Of a DNA stretch of 64,000 nucleotides, positions 1-8,567 are shown one piece after another (position 1 is the stretch's first letter; every line of letters starts with the position of its first letter). The position numbers and the translations under genes are program-made. Origin of the DNA: an uncultured Blastocatellia bacterium (GTDB taxonomy: Bacteria > Acidobacteriota > Blastocatellia > Pyrinomonadales > Pyrinomonadaceae). The stretch spans positions 1 to 64,000 of the forward strand of contig CAMLLD010000005.1 of assembly GCA_946480785.1 (NCBI GenBank), given 5' to 3'. The notes beneath the pieces are model-generated. The model had not been told where the DNA came from. It saw only the letters and a list, made by a program, of their open reading frames with translations, and searched no databases.

Positions 1-570
1 CTCGAGCGGCCTGATGCGGGCAGTGTTTTGCTCGGTGCTGAAGACCTGACGAAACTGCCGATGTATCTGCGCGCGCGTCTCGGCATCGGCTACTTGCCGC
101 AGGAACCATCGGTGTTTCGCAAGATGACGGCCGCGCAAAATATTCTCGCGGTGCTCGAGACTGTCGGCCTGCGACGGCGCGAACAGTTGAAGCGTCTGGA
201 AGAGTTGCTGGAAGAGTTCGGCATCGGTCACGTGCGCAACACGCGCGGTGACGCTCTGTCAGGTGGCGAACGCAGGCGGACCGAAATCGCGCGCGCACTC
301 GCGACCGAGCCGCAGTATATCTTGCTAGACGAGCCCTTCGCGGGCATCGACCCGAAAGCCGTCGACGACATTCAAAATGTAATACTCTACCTGCGCGATC
401 GCGGCATCGGGATCTTGATTACTGATCACAACGTCAGAGAGACACTCGGGGTCACGGACCGGGCCTACATCATGGCCGAGGGACGCATTTTCAGATCGGG
501 CCAGCCGCAGGATCTGACCGACGATGCCGAGGTCCGCCGCCTCTATCTGGGCGAGAAATTCCGCATGTAA
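1..570 (+). CDS. lptB: LPS export ABC transporter ATP-binding protein, 5' end cut by window edge
   Basis: The open frame runs in from base 1, so the N-terminus with the Walker A motif lies outside the window. Visible are the Q-loop region ([10 protein letters not shown]), the ABC signature (LSGGERRR), Walker B ([12 protein letters not shown]) and the switch histidine ([10 protein letters not shown]). [14 protein letters not shown] and a C-terminus ending LYLGEKFRM are typical of LptB, the cytoplasmic ATPase that powers LptFGC extraction of lipopolysaccharide from the inner membrane. It sits directly upstream of rpoN, the same order as the proteobacterial lptB-rpoN-hpf locus. This implies an outer membrane with LPS-like lipid. 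The internal TTG at base 28 is not the true start. Confidence 0.93.
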   Translation, partial: LERPDAGSVLLGAEDLTKLPMYLRARLGIGYLPQEPSVFRKMTAAQNILAVLETVGLRRREQLKRLEELLEEFGIGHVRNTRGDALSGGERRRTEIARALATEPQYILLDEPFAGIDPKAVDDIQNVILYLRDRGIGILITDHNVRETLGVTDRAYIMAEGRIFRSGQPQDLTDDAEVRRLYLGEKFRM

Positions 571-653
571 GCGACTGTTTAGATTCTCGTGTAAAGTTTG
601 TGCTGTTTCTGCTGCTTTGAGCGAAGCATCTGCCACAGTTGCCGCTAATCGGT

Positions 654-659
654 TATAAT
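654..659 (+). promoter_or_regulatory. Candidate -10 box for the rpoN operon
   Basis: A perfect TATAAT lies 15 bases before the preferred rpoN ATG at 675. The best -35 candidate (CTGCCA, 630-635) is weak with an 18-base spacer. If used, the 5' leader would be very short. It would give rpoN a start of its own separate from lptB. Confidence 0.4.
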
Positions 660-674
660 CTCCGCCGAACCCAA

Positions 675-2276
675 ATGTCACTCAAGTTAACCACCAGTCT
701 TTCCCAGCGCCTCGTACTGACGCCGCAGTTGCGCCAGCGCATCGAGATGTTGCAGATGACGTCGCTCGAATTAACCGATCTCATTCAGCAACAGTTGCTC
801 GAAAATCCGGTGCTGGAAGAAGTGCCGAGCCAGGAAGAAGTCCGCGAGATCGCCGAGAAGGTGCTCGATCATTTAGCCAGCGCCGATTCGGCAAATTCGT
901 TTGAAGAGCCGGGTGGTGAAGGTGAAGCGCCGGCAGTCTCAACCAACGGTTCCAGCGGCGATGCGGAAGTGGTTACGAGTCTCGCGCACACGGATGGTGA
1001 AGGTGGTGAAACAGTCGCCGCGGGCGAACATGCGGATGATGCCGTAAGCGAAGACGGCGGCACTGGCGAAGAACAGCGCGATGCGTTTGAAGAGATCGAT
1101 TTCGGACGTGAGTTTCAGGACTATCTCGATCCCGGTTACAAGACGCAGGAGATCGAGTACAAGGAAGATGCGCCGACTTTCGAACAGTTCCTGACTCGCC
1201 CGCCTTCCCTCGCCGAACATCTCGAATGGCAACTTCATATGACGACGGTCGAGCCTGAAGTTCTCGAAGCGGCCATCGCCGTGATCGGAAATCTGGACGC
1301 AGACGGCCGTGTGCATGCGACTAACGAAGAGATCGCCGGCATGCAGAAGTGTCCGGAAGAGATCGTCGAGAAGGCGCGGCAAACCGTGATGCGGCTCGAT
1401 CCCGTTGGCTGCGGCGCGCGCGACGTGAAGGAATGTTTGCTGGTGCAACTTGAAGTGCGCGGCGAAAGCGATCGTCTGGCGGCGCGTCTGATCACCGATC
1501 ACTTCGCTGATTTGCAACAGCATCGTCTGCCGCATCTCTCGAAACAGATCGGCATCGACGTCGAGACGTTGCTGGAAGAGTTGCAGTTTATCCGCACGCT
1601 CGATCCGTATCCGGGGCGGCGCTACTCGTCAGACGAACCGATACTCATCAGTCCCGAGATCTACATCGAGAAGCTCGACGAAAACGACGATGAGTATGTG
1701 ATCTACTTCGCCGACGACGGCAGTCCGCGTTTGCGCGTGAGTGCGCAGTACCAGCAGATGCTCAGCCAGGGCGTGAGCAACGAAACGAAGAGTTTCATTC
1801 GCGAGAAGATGCGCTCCGCGGTGGACCTGCTGCGCAACATCGAGCATCGCCGGCAGACGATTTATAAAGTCGTGGAGTCGATCGTGCGGCGGCAAAAAGA
1901 TTTTCTCGATCACGGCGTGCAGCACATCAAGCCGATGATGTTGAAAGACATTGCGGAAGACATCGGCATGCACTTGTCGACCGTGTCGCGCGTCGTGAAT
2001 CGCAAGTACGCGCACACGCCGCAGGGCGTGATCGAATTGCGCCGGTTCTTCACTGAAGGCATGTTGAACGAAGACGGTGAAGAGGTCTCGACGCGCATTA
2101 TCAAGTTGCAGATCAAGAAACTTATTGAAGAGGAAGATTCGCGCAATCCCATCACCGACGATCAGGTGGTGAAGATTCTGGCAAAGGATGGCATAAAGTT
2201 ATCGCGCCGCACCGTTGCGAAGTATCGCGACCAGATGTCGATCCCCGGTTCGCGCGAACGTCGCGCCGTCGTTTAA
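675..2276 (+). CDS. rpoN: RNA polymerase sigma-54 factor
   Basis: Sigma-54 directs RNA polymerase to -24/-12 promoters and needs an AAA+ activator for melting. The 533-residue product has the glutamine-rich activator-interacting region I ([19 protein letters not shown]), an acidic variable region II (about residues 60-150), the core-binding domain, a helix-turn-helix ([15 protein letters not shown]) and the RpoN box near the C-terminus ([13 protein letters not shown]). I prefer ATG 675 over the in-frame ATG at 639 because homologues begin with M-(S/A)-L-K-region I and the upstream 12 codons cover the TATAAT box. Length is slightly above the usual 470-500 because of the long acidic linker. A sigma-54 activator is encoded at 10746-11798. 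Confidence 0.96.
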   Translation: MSLKLTTSLSQRLVLTPQLRQRIEMLQMTSLELTDLIQQQLLENPVLEEVPSQEEVREIAEKVLDHLASADSANSFEEPGGEGEAPAVSTNGSSGDAEVVTSLAHTDGEGGETVAAGEHADDAVSEDGGTGEEQRDAFEEIDFGREFQDYLDPGYKTQEIEYKEDAPTFEQFLTRPPSLAEHLEWQLHMTTVEPEVLEAAIAVIGNLDADGRVHATNEEIAGMQKCPEEIVEKARQTVMRLDPVGCGARDVKECLLVQLEVRGESDRLAARLITDHFADLQQHRLPHLSKQIGIDVETLLEELQFIRTLDPYPGRRYSSDEPILISPEIYIEKLDENDDEYVIYFADDGSPRLRVSAQYQQMLSQGVSNETKSFIREKMRSAVDLLRNIEHRRQTIYKVVESIVRRQKDFLDHGVQHIKPMMLKDIAEDIGMHLSTVSRVVNRKYAHTPQGVIELRRFFTEGMLNEDGEEVSTRIIKLQIKKLIEEEDSRNPITDDQVVKILAKDGIKLSRRTVAKYRDQMSIPGSRERRAVV

Positions 2277-2396
2277 GCCCCTCGAGACGACGCGCTAATC
2301 AAGGTTTAGTAATTAATTACTGTTGCGTCGAGCCCGGCTTCCTTTCGCTGTCGGCTGATGCATTGATCTCTTTTCAATAGTTCGAGGAGGCAGCGG

Positions 2397-2933
2397 ATGA
2401 AATTTGAATACACTGGACGTCATGTCGAGGTCTCGCCCGCGATCCGGCGTCACGTTGAAGATCACTTCAAGAAGTTGGACCACATTTTCAACGGCGATAC
2501 GACGTTGAGCACTCACGTAATCATCGACGTCGAGAAGAACCGCCAGATCGGCGAGATCATCGTCAACTGGCGCGACCACACTTTGACCGCCACCGACACC
2601 AACGCCGACATGTACATGGCGTTGACGCGCGCGATGGCGAAGATCGAAAAGCAGGCGCTCAAACTCAAGAAGAAGATCATCGATCGCAAACAGGGCGCGA
2701 GGTCGACAGCGAGTGTAGCGCCTGAGCCTGACGGCGTTGTCGAAGCGACGCCGCGTGAACCGCGCATCATTCCCGCGCGGCGTTATGTTGTGAAACCGAT
2801 GACCGCGGAAGAGGCATCGATACGCCTTTCGGAGGAGCAGAACCAGTTTTTGCTGTTCCGCGATGCAGACACACAGCGGCTCGGCGTGATATACAAGCGG
2901 AAGGACGGTAATTACGGGCTCATCGAGCCGTGA
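2397..2933 (+). CDS. hpf: Ribosome hibernation promoting factor, long form
   Basis: Long-form HPF binds the 30S subunit near the decoding centre and drives ribosome dimerisation through its C-terminal domain. The 178-residue product has the N-terminal S30AE domain (residues 1 to about 100, opening MKFEYTGRHVEVSPAIR) and a C-terminal dimerisation domain (about 118-178, RRYVVKPMTAEEA through FRDADTQRLGVIYKRKDG). A strong Shine-Dalgarno, GAGGAGG, precedes the ATG. Its position after rpoN is conserved in Proteobacteria and many other phyla. The stop overlaps the GTG of rapZ by four bases, suggesting translational coupling. Confidence 0.95.
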   Translation: MKFEYTGRHVEVSPAIRRHVEDHFKKLDHIFNGDTTLSTHVIIDVEKNRQIGEIIVNWRDHTLTATDTNADMYMALTRAMAKIEKQALKLKKKIIDRKQGARSTASVAPEPDGVVEATPREPRIIPARRYVVKPMTAEEASIRLSEEQNQFLLFRDADTQRLGVIYKRKDGNYGLIEP

Positions 2934-3850
2934 CAGAGACTTCATCAACCAAAGACAGCTTTCCCGATATCGTGATCATCACCGGCTTGAGCGGGTCGGG
3001 GATGTCGTCGGCCACCAACGCTTTTCAGGATCTGGGATATTTCTGCGTCGACAACCTGCCGGTAACGATGCTGCCGACTTTCGGCCGGCTCGTTTCCAGC
3101 GACGACGAGGAAAAAGGGATTCGTCGGGCCGCGCTCGTCATTGACATTCGCGAAGGTGAGTTTCTCGCCGACTTCGAAAAGCAACTCGAAGCTTTGCGCG
3201 CTTCGGGCCTCAACGTCACCGTTCTCTTCTTCGAAGCTTCCGACGACGTTCTTCAATATCGCTTCAGCGAGACACGCCGGCCGCATCCCGCAGAAAAAGG
3301 CCAGGGACTACTCGCTGCGATCGGCGCCGAGCGCCAGGCGATGTCGAGTATTCGCGCGCATGCCGATCAGATCATCGACACTTCCGATCACACTGTGCAC
3401 ACGTTGCGCAGTTTCCTGTTGCAACGGTTCAGTCCGGACCGGCGGGGAGCGCCGATGCGTGTGGAGCTGCGGAGCTTCGGGCACAAGTATGGCAACCCCG
3501 GCGATCTGGAGTTATTGTTTGACGTGCGGCATCTGCCGAACCCGCACTTCGTGCCGGAATTGAGAAGACTGTCGGGCCACGACAGCCGCGTCGTGAAGTA
3601 TCTGCGCGCGCAACCGGAAGTGCAGGAGACGTTGAAACGGTTCACGGATCTGCTGTCGTATCTTCTGCCGCTTTACCAACGGGAAGGGAAGTCGTACGTG
3701 ACGGTGGGTATCGGTTGCACCGGCGGACGGCATCGTTCGGTAATGGTCGCGAACGCGCTGGCCCGCGCGCTGCGAGGCAGCGGCTTCGACGCGCACTCGT
3801 CGCATCGCGACGTGCGCAAAGCCAATCGATCGCGTTCGCGAACGGAGTGA
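2930..3850 (+). CDS. rapZ: RapZ-family nucleotide-binding protein / RNase adapter, altered Walker A
   Basis: The 306-residue product matches RapZ (formerly YvcJ/YhbJ). The N-terminal P-loop domain has the conserved DLGYFCVDNLPV segment. The C-terminal domain has VGIGCTGGRHRS, the phosphate/ligand-binding motif of RapZ. In E. coli RapZ binds GlcN6P and targets small RNA GlmZ to RNase E. Elsewhere RapZ has nucleotidase activity and affects envelope growth. The Walker A here reads GLSGSGMS (residues 19-26), so the usual lysine is Met25, from an ATG codon in unambiguous frame. The GTG start overlaps the hpf stop by four bases. No hprK lies between hpf and rapZ, where it is found in some bacteria. 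Confidence 0.92.
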   Translation: MTETSSTKDSFPDIVIITGLSGSGMSSATNAFQDLGYFCVDNLPVTMLPTFGRLVSSDDEEKGIRRAALVIDIREGEFLADFEKQLEALRASGLNVTVLFFEASDDVLQYRFSETRRPHPAEKGQGLLAAIGAERQAMSSIRAHADQIIDTSDHTVHTLRSFLLQRFSPDRRGAPMRVELRSFGHKYGNPGDLELLFDVRHLPNPHFVPELRRLSGHDSRVVKYLRAQPEVQETLKRFTDLLSYLLPLYQREGKSYVTVGIGCTGGRHRSVMVANALARALRGSGFDAHSSHRDVRKANRSRSRTE

Positions 3851-3856
3851 GAAGCG

Positions 3857-4303
3857 ATGAGTACACCGTCTGTTGAAGCGAAGAGAGTTGCCGGCGTGAT
3901 CGTGACGCACGGGCAGCTCGCGAGCGAGTTGCTCGCGGCCGCGGAGATGATCATTGGACCAATCTCGCACATCGCCGCTGTTTCGATTGGCTGGCACGAC
4001 GACGTCGACGCCGCGCGCGACGAAGTGCAGCGCGCGATCACGCGCGTTTCGCAGGGCGGCGGCGTGCTGTTGCTGACGGACATGTTCGGCGGCACGCCCA
4101 CAAACATCGCGTCGATGTTTCTCGAAGAAGGCGTGATCGAGGTCGTGACCGGCGTCAACCTGCCGATGGTGATCAAGCTCGCCACTTCAACCGCCGACGA
4201 TCCCCTGCCCGAGATCGCGCGCAAAATCTGCGACCAGGGCCGCCAGGGAATCTATCTCGCCGGCGCGCTGCTCGCGCCGCCCACGAAGTCCGGAGCTGAC
4301 TGA
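3857..4303 (+). CDS. PTS system mannose-type EIIA component
   Basis: The 148-residue product has the EIIA-man fold start GVIVTHGQLASELLAAAEMI, where the histidine of THG is the phospho-accepting residue. It also has GGVLLLTDMFGGTPTNIA, typical of the family. It would take phosphate from HPr. No EIIB, EIIC or EIID gene is present, so a regulatory role (like the IIA of nitrogen PTS systems) is more likely than sugar transport. It lies 6 bases after rapZ and 2 bases before the HPr-EI fusion. Confidence 0.9.
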   Translation: MSTPSVEAKRVAGVIVTHGQLASELLAAAEMIIGPISHIAAVSIGWHDDVDAARDEVQRAITRVSQGGGVLLLTDMFGGTPTNIASMFLEEGVIEVVTGVNLPMVIKLATSTADDPLPEIARKICDQGRQGIYLAGALLAPPTKSGAD

Positions 4304-4305
4304 AA

Positions 4306-6366
4306 GTGGCTGAAAGCACAGTCGAGGTAACCAGCCGTCTCGGTCTCCACGCTCGCGCCGCCGCCAATCTTGTCCGCGTGGCCGGCAGATTCAGAAGCAA
4401 ACTCACGTTGCAACGGCCCGAAGGCGGTCTCGAAGCAGACGCCAAATCGATTCTCGACATTCTGAGTTTGGCCGCGAGTCACGGCACGGCTTTGAAGCTC
4501 GTGGCGATCGGCGACGACGAGAACGAAGCGCTCGCAGCGGTCGTTGGTCTGTTCTCACGCGCGTTCGATGAAAACGAAAAGGCCGAGCCGCAGCGTCAGC
4601 TCACCGTGCGCCACGAGCTGCGTTCTCAGGGTCTTGGTGTTTCTGACGGCATCGTAATGGGCCGCGTGTTGCGCTTGCAGAAGGGCGCACGTGATGTTTA
4701 TCGCGCGGAGATCGAGGATCTCGAACACGAGCGACGCCGCTTTCGCGCGGCAGTGCGGCTGTCGCGGCGTCAGCTCGACGCCATCAAGCAACGCGCGGAA
4801 AAGGAACTCGGCCGCGGTCACGCCTACATCTTCGACGCGCACCTGCTGTTTCTCGAAGACGCGAAACTCACGCGTGACGTCGAAGACTTCATCGTCAACG
4901 AACGCTCGAACGCCGAGTGGGCCACGAAAGTCGTCGGCGATCGACTGCTCTCGATCTACGCGCAGATGAATGATGAGTATCTGCGCGAGCGCGGCTCGGA
5001 CATCGAAGACGTGATTCAGCGACTGCTCGCAAACCTGACGGGCGAGGGTTTGAAGTATCCGAACCTTTCGGAAGACGCCGTGATCGTCGCGCCGGATTTG
5101 TTGCCGTCGACAGTCGCCGAACTCGATCGCAACCACGTCAAAGCGATCGCCACCGATTCAGGCGGTTGGACTTCACACATGGCCATCATCGCGCGCGGCC
5201 TCGGCCTGACGGCCGTCGTCGGGCTACGTGATTTTTATCAACGCACGCGCACGGGCGATCGCATCATCGTCGACGCACGCCAGGGCGAAGTGATTTTGCA
5301 CCCGTCCGCGGAGACGATCGCCCAATATGACTTCAACCTCACGCCGCGGCGTGAGGTTGAAGGAAGCGCTTTTGAGACTGGACCAGTCACGACGCGCGAC
5401 GGCGTCTCGATCGCACTCCGCGCGAACGTTGAGCTGCCGGCGGAGTTTCAGGCGGTGCGCAAGTACGGCGCCTGCGGCGTTGGTCTGTTTCGCTCGGAGT
5501 TTTTGCTCTCGCGTCCCGGGTTGATGAACTCGGAACAGGACCAGTACGAGGCCTATAGAGCTCTGGCTGAAGCGGCCGGAACCGACGGCGCGATCGTGCG
5601 TTTGTTCGATGTCGGTGGCGAGACCGGACACGACACGGGCGAAGCGGAACGCAATCCCGCGCTCGGACTGCGCGCAGTGCGTTTTGGTTTGCGCAACAAG
5701 GACGTGATGCGTACGCAGATCCGCGCGGTGCTGCGTGCAGCGGCGACGGGACGGTTGAGTCTCGTAGTGCCGATGGTGGCGGACGTCGCCGACGTGAAAG
5801 CGGCGAAGCGCGTGATCGCCGAAGAGCTTGAGAAGCTAAGCGCCAACGGCGAGTTGTTTTCCGCAGTGCCGATCGGCGCGATGATCGAAGTGCCCTCGGC
5901 TGTCCTGACGGCCGAGAAGATCGCGACCGAGCTCGACTTCTTCGAACTCGGCACAAACGATCTGGTCCAATACACGCTCGCCGTCGATCGCGGCAACGAC
6001 CAGGTCGCGCACTGGTTTCGCACGTTACATCCGGCCGTGCTTTACGGTATTAATCGCACGTTGCAAGCCGGACGCGATGCGAAGATTCCCGTGATCGTCT
6101 GCGGCGAGATGGCGTCGACGCCGGCGTACGCTGTTTTGCTCGCCGGTCTCGGCGCTACGGACTTGAGTATGACGCCCGCGATGATTCCGCGCGTGCGCTC
6201 GGTGCTCAAGCAGATCAATACGAGCGAAGCGAAAGCGGTGGCCGAAACGTGTCTCGCCGCCGCCAGCGCCGACGAAGTCGAAGCGATCGTGCACGACGAA
6301 TACAAAACGCGCTGGCCCGATCTGTTTTCGCTGAATATGCTGCCGCGCTCCTCTGACAACGTCTGA
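4306..6366 (+). CDS. Fused HPr - Enzyme I phosphoenolpyruvate-protein phosphotransferase
   Basis: The 686-residue product fuses HPr (about residues 1-88) to a full Enzyme I. HPr carries the phosphohistidine in RLGLHARAA (His15) and the serine-loop region (ADAKSILDIL). Enzyme I has the PEP-derived phosphohistidine in GGWTSHMAIIARG (His291), the C-terminal PEP-binding barrel (LFRSEFL, FFELGTNDLVQYT) and the catalytic cysteine (VIVCGEMAS). It transfers phosphate from PEP to His291, then HPr, then the EIIA just upstream. Start is GTG 4306. An oddity is a perfect 32-bp DNA palindrome (5331-5362) in the linker before the PEP-binding barrel. With rpoN, hpf and rapZ it forms a regulatory PTS locus. 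Confidence 0.94.
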   Translation: MAESTVEVTSRLGLHARAAANLVRVAGRFRSKLTLQRPEGGLEADAKSILDILSLAASHGTALKLVAIGDDENEALAAVVGLFSRAFDENEKAEPQRQLTVRHELRSQGLGVSDGIVMGRVLRLQKGARDVYRAEIEDLEHERRRFRAAVRLSRRQLDAIKQRAEKELGRGHAYIFDAHLLFLEDAKLTRDVEDFIVNERSNAEWATKVVGDRLLSIYAQMNDEYLRERGSDIEDVIQRLLANLTGEGLKYPNLSEDAVIVAPDLLPSTVAELDRNHVKAIATDSGGWTSHMAIIARGLGLTAVVGLRDFYQRTRTGDRIIVDARQGEVILHPSAETIAQYDFNLTPRREVEGSAFETGPVTTRDGVSIALRANVELPAEFQAVRKYGACGVGLFRSEFLLSRPGLMNSEQDQYEAYRALAEAAGTDGAIVRLFDVGGETGHDTGEAERNPALGLRAVRFGLRNKDVMRTQIRAVLRAAATGRLSLVVPMVADVADVKAAKRVIAEELEKLSANGELFSAVPIGAMIEVPSAVLTAEKIATELDFFELGTNDLVQYTLAVDRGNDQVAHWFRTLHPAVLYGINRTLQAGRDAKIPVIVCGEMASTPAYAVLLAGLGATDLSMTPAMIPRVRSVLKQINTSEAKAVAETCLAAASADEVEAIVHDEYKTRWPDLFSLNMLPRSSDNV
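5331..5362 (+). repeat. Perfect 32-bp palindrome inside the Enzyme I coding sequence
   Basis: The 16-base arm CTTCAACCTCACGCCG at 5331-5346 is followed with no spacer by its exact reverse complement at 5347-5362. It encodes FNLTPRREVE in the EI linker, and because it is self-complementary the opposite strand reads the same peptide. It looks like a palindromic insertion tolerated in a flexible linker. Confidence 0.9.
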
Positions 6367-6374
6367 CAACCAGC

Positions 6375-6806
6375 ATGAAGCCGACCCGCCCGCAGCTCGT
6401 CAATTTACTCATCGGCAAGTCGATCCTCGAGACACTCTTTGTCTCCGCGCTCGTTGTCATCGTTTGGACGAACGCGTTTCCGCCGACGTTTCACGGCTGG
6501 GGCGAAGCGCTCAACTCGCAATCGATCGCGGGCTGGGCTGTGAACAATGCGTCGCCGTGGGAACGCGTTGAAGTGCAACTGTTCATAGACGGAAAACTCT
6601 ACGCGTCGCAAGTGGCCCAACTCTCGCGGCCCGACATTGTCAAAGCCGGTTGGGCCAAGGACGAGTGGCATGGTTACAACTTCGACGTCGCAGGACTCGC
6701 ACCGGGCCGCCACGAGGCGCGCGTTTACGCGCTGCACCGCAGTGGTGAGCGAATCACTCTCCAGCTACTAGGCGATCCGATTCCTTTCGCGGTGGGCCAC
6801 AAATGA
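6375..6806 (+). CDS. Membrane-anchored beta-sandwich protein, function unknown
   Basis: The 143-residue product has one N-terminal membrane segment (about residues 15-35, [17 protein letters not shown]). The remaining ~100-residue extracytoplasmic domain has motifs [51 protein letters not shown]. This pattern (GWAxD/N, RPDI..AG, HGFxF) occurs in small beta-sandwich domains attached to some glycosyltransferases, so a carbohydrate-related role is possible but not shown. It starts 8 bases after the HPr-EI gene and its stop overlaps the next start, so it is probably co-transcribed. Confidence 0.7.
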   Translation: MKPTRPQLVNLLIGKSILETLFVSALVVIVWTNAFPPTFHGWGEALNSQSIAGWAVNNASPWERVEVQLFIDGKLYASQVAQLSRPDIVKAGWAKDEWHGYNFDVAGLAPGRHEARVYALHRSGERITLQLLGDPIPFAVGHK

Positions 6807-7453
6807 ACACAGACTCGACACGGATGAACACGGATCGGAAGCTCCCCGCTTGGGAAATTGCGTCCGTCGTCACATCGTGTTTGATCGCGGAGTGGGTGGT
6901 GCTGGCTTTCGGCGGCGACAGCAAGGTCCTGCTGGCCGTTCCGGTGGTGCTCGCCTTGGTGCTGATGATCTTTTCTCATCGCGTTTACGGCGAGAGCGCG
7001 CATGAGCTCGGCTTTCGTTGGGACAACTTCACCCCCGCCATAAGGCTGCTCGCGCTGCCAACCATCATCGCTGTCGGTGCGATCATCGTGGGCTCGAATC
7101 AGTATCACCCGCGCGACCCGTGGCGTTGGCGATTCTTACTGGTCCCCCTCTGGGCGCTCTTCCAGCAGTACGCGTTACAAGCCTTCATAAACCGACGCGC
7201 TCAACTTATCTTCGGCCCCGGCAGCAGGAGCATCATTCTGACCGCTTTGCTGTTTGCTTTACTCCACCTGCCCAACCCGCTGCTCGCTGTCCTCACGTTC
7301 ATCGGCGGCTTGATCTGGGCCATTGTCTATCAAAAACGCCCAAATCTCTTTGCTCTCGCACTGTCTCATGCGGTGACATCGATCGCGCTCGTCCTTTTCC
7401 TGCCGTCCGCATGGGCAAACAGCCTCCGGGTCGGGTTCAAATATTTTGGCTAA
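6803..7453 (+). CDS. CPBP-family intramembrane protein lacking the catalytic glutamates
   Basis: The 216-residue polytopic membrane protein matches the CPBP (CAAX protease/bacteriocin-processing) family. The family motif is EExxxR in one helix plus histidines in later helices. Here the first motif reads [16 protein letters not shown], with two glutamines where the glutamates belong. The histidines are kept ([17 protein letters not shown]). Either the protein is a non-proteolytic member or a divergent subfamily. The ATG overlaps the upstream stop (ATGA). The first dozen residues ([12 protein letters not shown]) are encoded by a copy of a dispersed repeat (6806-6838), so the native N-terminus may lie further in. 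Confidence 0.8.
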   Translation: MNTDSTRMNTDRKLPAWEIASVVTSCLIAEWVVLAFGGDSKVLLAVPVVLALVLMIFSHRVYGESAHELGFRWDNFTPAIRLLALPTIIAVGAIIVGSNQYHPRDPWRWRFLLVPLWALFQQYALQAFINRRAQLIFGPGSRSIILTALLFALLHLPNPLLAVLTFIGGLIWAIVYQKRPNLFALALSHAVTSIALVLFLPSAWANSLRVGFKYFG

Positions 7454-7485
7454 TATGTGCTATACCCGTTTGAACACCCGTTTGC

Positions 7486-7491
7486 TATAAT
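7486..7491 (+). promoter_or_regulatory. Extended -10 promoter element for rnpB
   Basis: TGCTATAAT (7483-7491) is an extended -10 (TGnTATAAT), 19 bases before the first base of the RNase P P1 helix. No good -35 at 17 bases is visible, which fits an extended -10 promoter. Confidence 0.55.
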
Positions 7492-7509
7492 CGCCCCCGC
7501 CTTGCAACA

Positions 7510-7924
7510 GAACAGGTCGGGCGGTTGCTGCCGGCACCAGCCGGGAGAGGAAAGTCCGAACACTACAGGGCAGCGAGCCCGCTAACGGCGGGGCGTTCGA
7601 TGGGAAACCCGTCGGGCGACGACAAGTGCAACAGAAAACAGACCAGCCCTTTGAGAATATCTCGAAAGGTGATGGGTGAAATGGTGCGGCCCCTTAGTGG
7701 GCTTAATGTAAGAGCGCACCGGCGCGTGTGGTGACATGCGCGGCCAGGCAAACTCCTCGCAGTGCAAGACCAAATAGGGAGGCGTCATCAGGGCTGCCCG
7801 CCCGAAGCCTTAACCGGCTACGACCTCCGGGTAGGTCGCTGGAGCCAACCGGCAACGGTTGGACTAGATGAATGATCGCCACTTCGATTTATCGAAGGAC
7901 AGAATTCGGCTTACAGACCTGTTC
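7510..7924 (+). ncRNA. rnpB: RNase P RNA, bacterial type A
   Basis: RNase P RNA is the catalytic RNA that removes tRNA 5' leaders. The hallmark GAGAGGAAAGTCCGAACA segment (CR I) is near 7545. The 3' part contains AGACAGAATTCGG-like sequence at 7899-7909 and the terminal ACAGACC. The ends pair as P1: GAACAGGTC (7510-7518) with GACCTGTTC (7916-7924). That gives about 415 nt, in the normal range. Open frames crossing this interval are not genes. Confidence 0.96.
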
Positions 7925-7970
7925 CGCTATTGCAGGGTAATCCCGACGAACCAAGTGAGGGCGACGACAG

Positions 7971-8261
7971 ATGGCTAATCGAAAAGGGGTTTTTATCGGT
8001 GCATACGTTCCTAATCACTTGAAGGAATCGTTGCGTCGCCGCGCTGCTGCCGAACATCGCACTCTCTCGCAGGAGATTACCCGCATCCTCGAAGAAGCTG
8101 TTCATGGTCGTGGCCTGCCGCCCGGAAGTCTCGATCGACGGACGAGGGAATCGCAACCGCGCCGCCGCTCGACTGATCCGATGCCGCGACGTCGTGCGAC
8201 TGACGCGCCTTTTCTCGGTGGAGGCGGAAACAACCGGGCCGGCGATGAAAGACGAAGCTGA
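7971..8261 (+). CDS. Ribbon-helix-helix DNA-binding protein with basic tail
   Basis: The 96-residue protein has an N-terminal Arc/CopG-like ribbon-helix-helix domain: a beta strand (GVFIGAYVPNHLKESLRRRA) then two helices (LSQEITRILEEAVHGR). The C-terminal half is arginine-rich and probably disordered (RRRSTDPMPRRRATD). Such proteins are dimeric repressors or antitoxins; no toxin partner adjoins it. The next gene starts immediately at its stop. Confidence 0.65.
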   Translation: MANRKGVFIGAYVPNHLKESLRRRAAAEHRTLSQEITRILEEAVHGRGLPPGSLDRRTRESQPRRRSTDPMPRRRATDAPFLGGGGNNRAGDERRS

Positions 8262-8567
8262 TTGAAGTACCTGATTATCGCCTTCCTGCTTGGGATAGTC
8301 TTCGTTCTCGTCTATTCCCGTGTCCGTCCGTATCTCAAACTATTTCGCAAGGTAGTTGACTCGCTGAACGCCGCCACGGACGGCACGGCGACGCCTGTGA
8401 GCGCGCAGCGTACGCCGCCGAAGAGCAAACTCGTGCGTTGTGATAGTTGTGGCACGTGGGTGCCGGCGGATCGCGCGATACATCTCGGGTCGGGGCTCGC
8501 GAGTTTCTGCTCGCCCGAATGCCTCACGAAGAACTCTCAGTCGAAGGAACAGAAGCTTGCTGGATAG
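8262..8567 (+). CDS. PP0621-like membrane-anchored zinc-ribbon protein
   Basis: The 101-residue product begins at TTG 8262, right after the preceding stop. It has one N-terminal membrane helix (LIIAFLLGIVFVLVYSRV), a short linker, and a C-terminal metal site with two CxxC-like pairs: VRCDSCGTWVP and FCSPECL. This layout resembles the PP0621 family, whose function is unknown. The last 44 bases overlap the convergent MFS gene on the other strand. Confidence 0.65.
   Translation: MKYLIIAFLLGIVFVLVYSRVRPYLKLFRKVVDSLNAATDGTATPVSAQRTPPKSKLVRCDSCGTWVPADRAIHLGSGLASFCSPECLTKNSQSKEQKLAG

Noticed and set aside
5224..5631. Minus-strand frame sharing the peptide FNLTPRREVE with Enzyme I
   Set aside because: The match only reflects the perfect DNA palindrome; the rest is antisense shadow.
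7525..7788. Open frames across 7525-7788 on both strands
   Set aside because: The interval is RNase P RNA.
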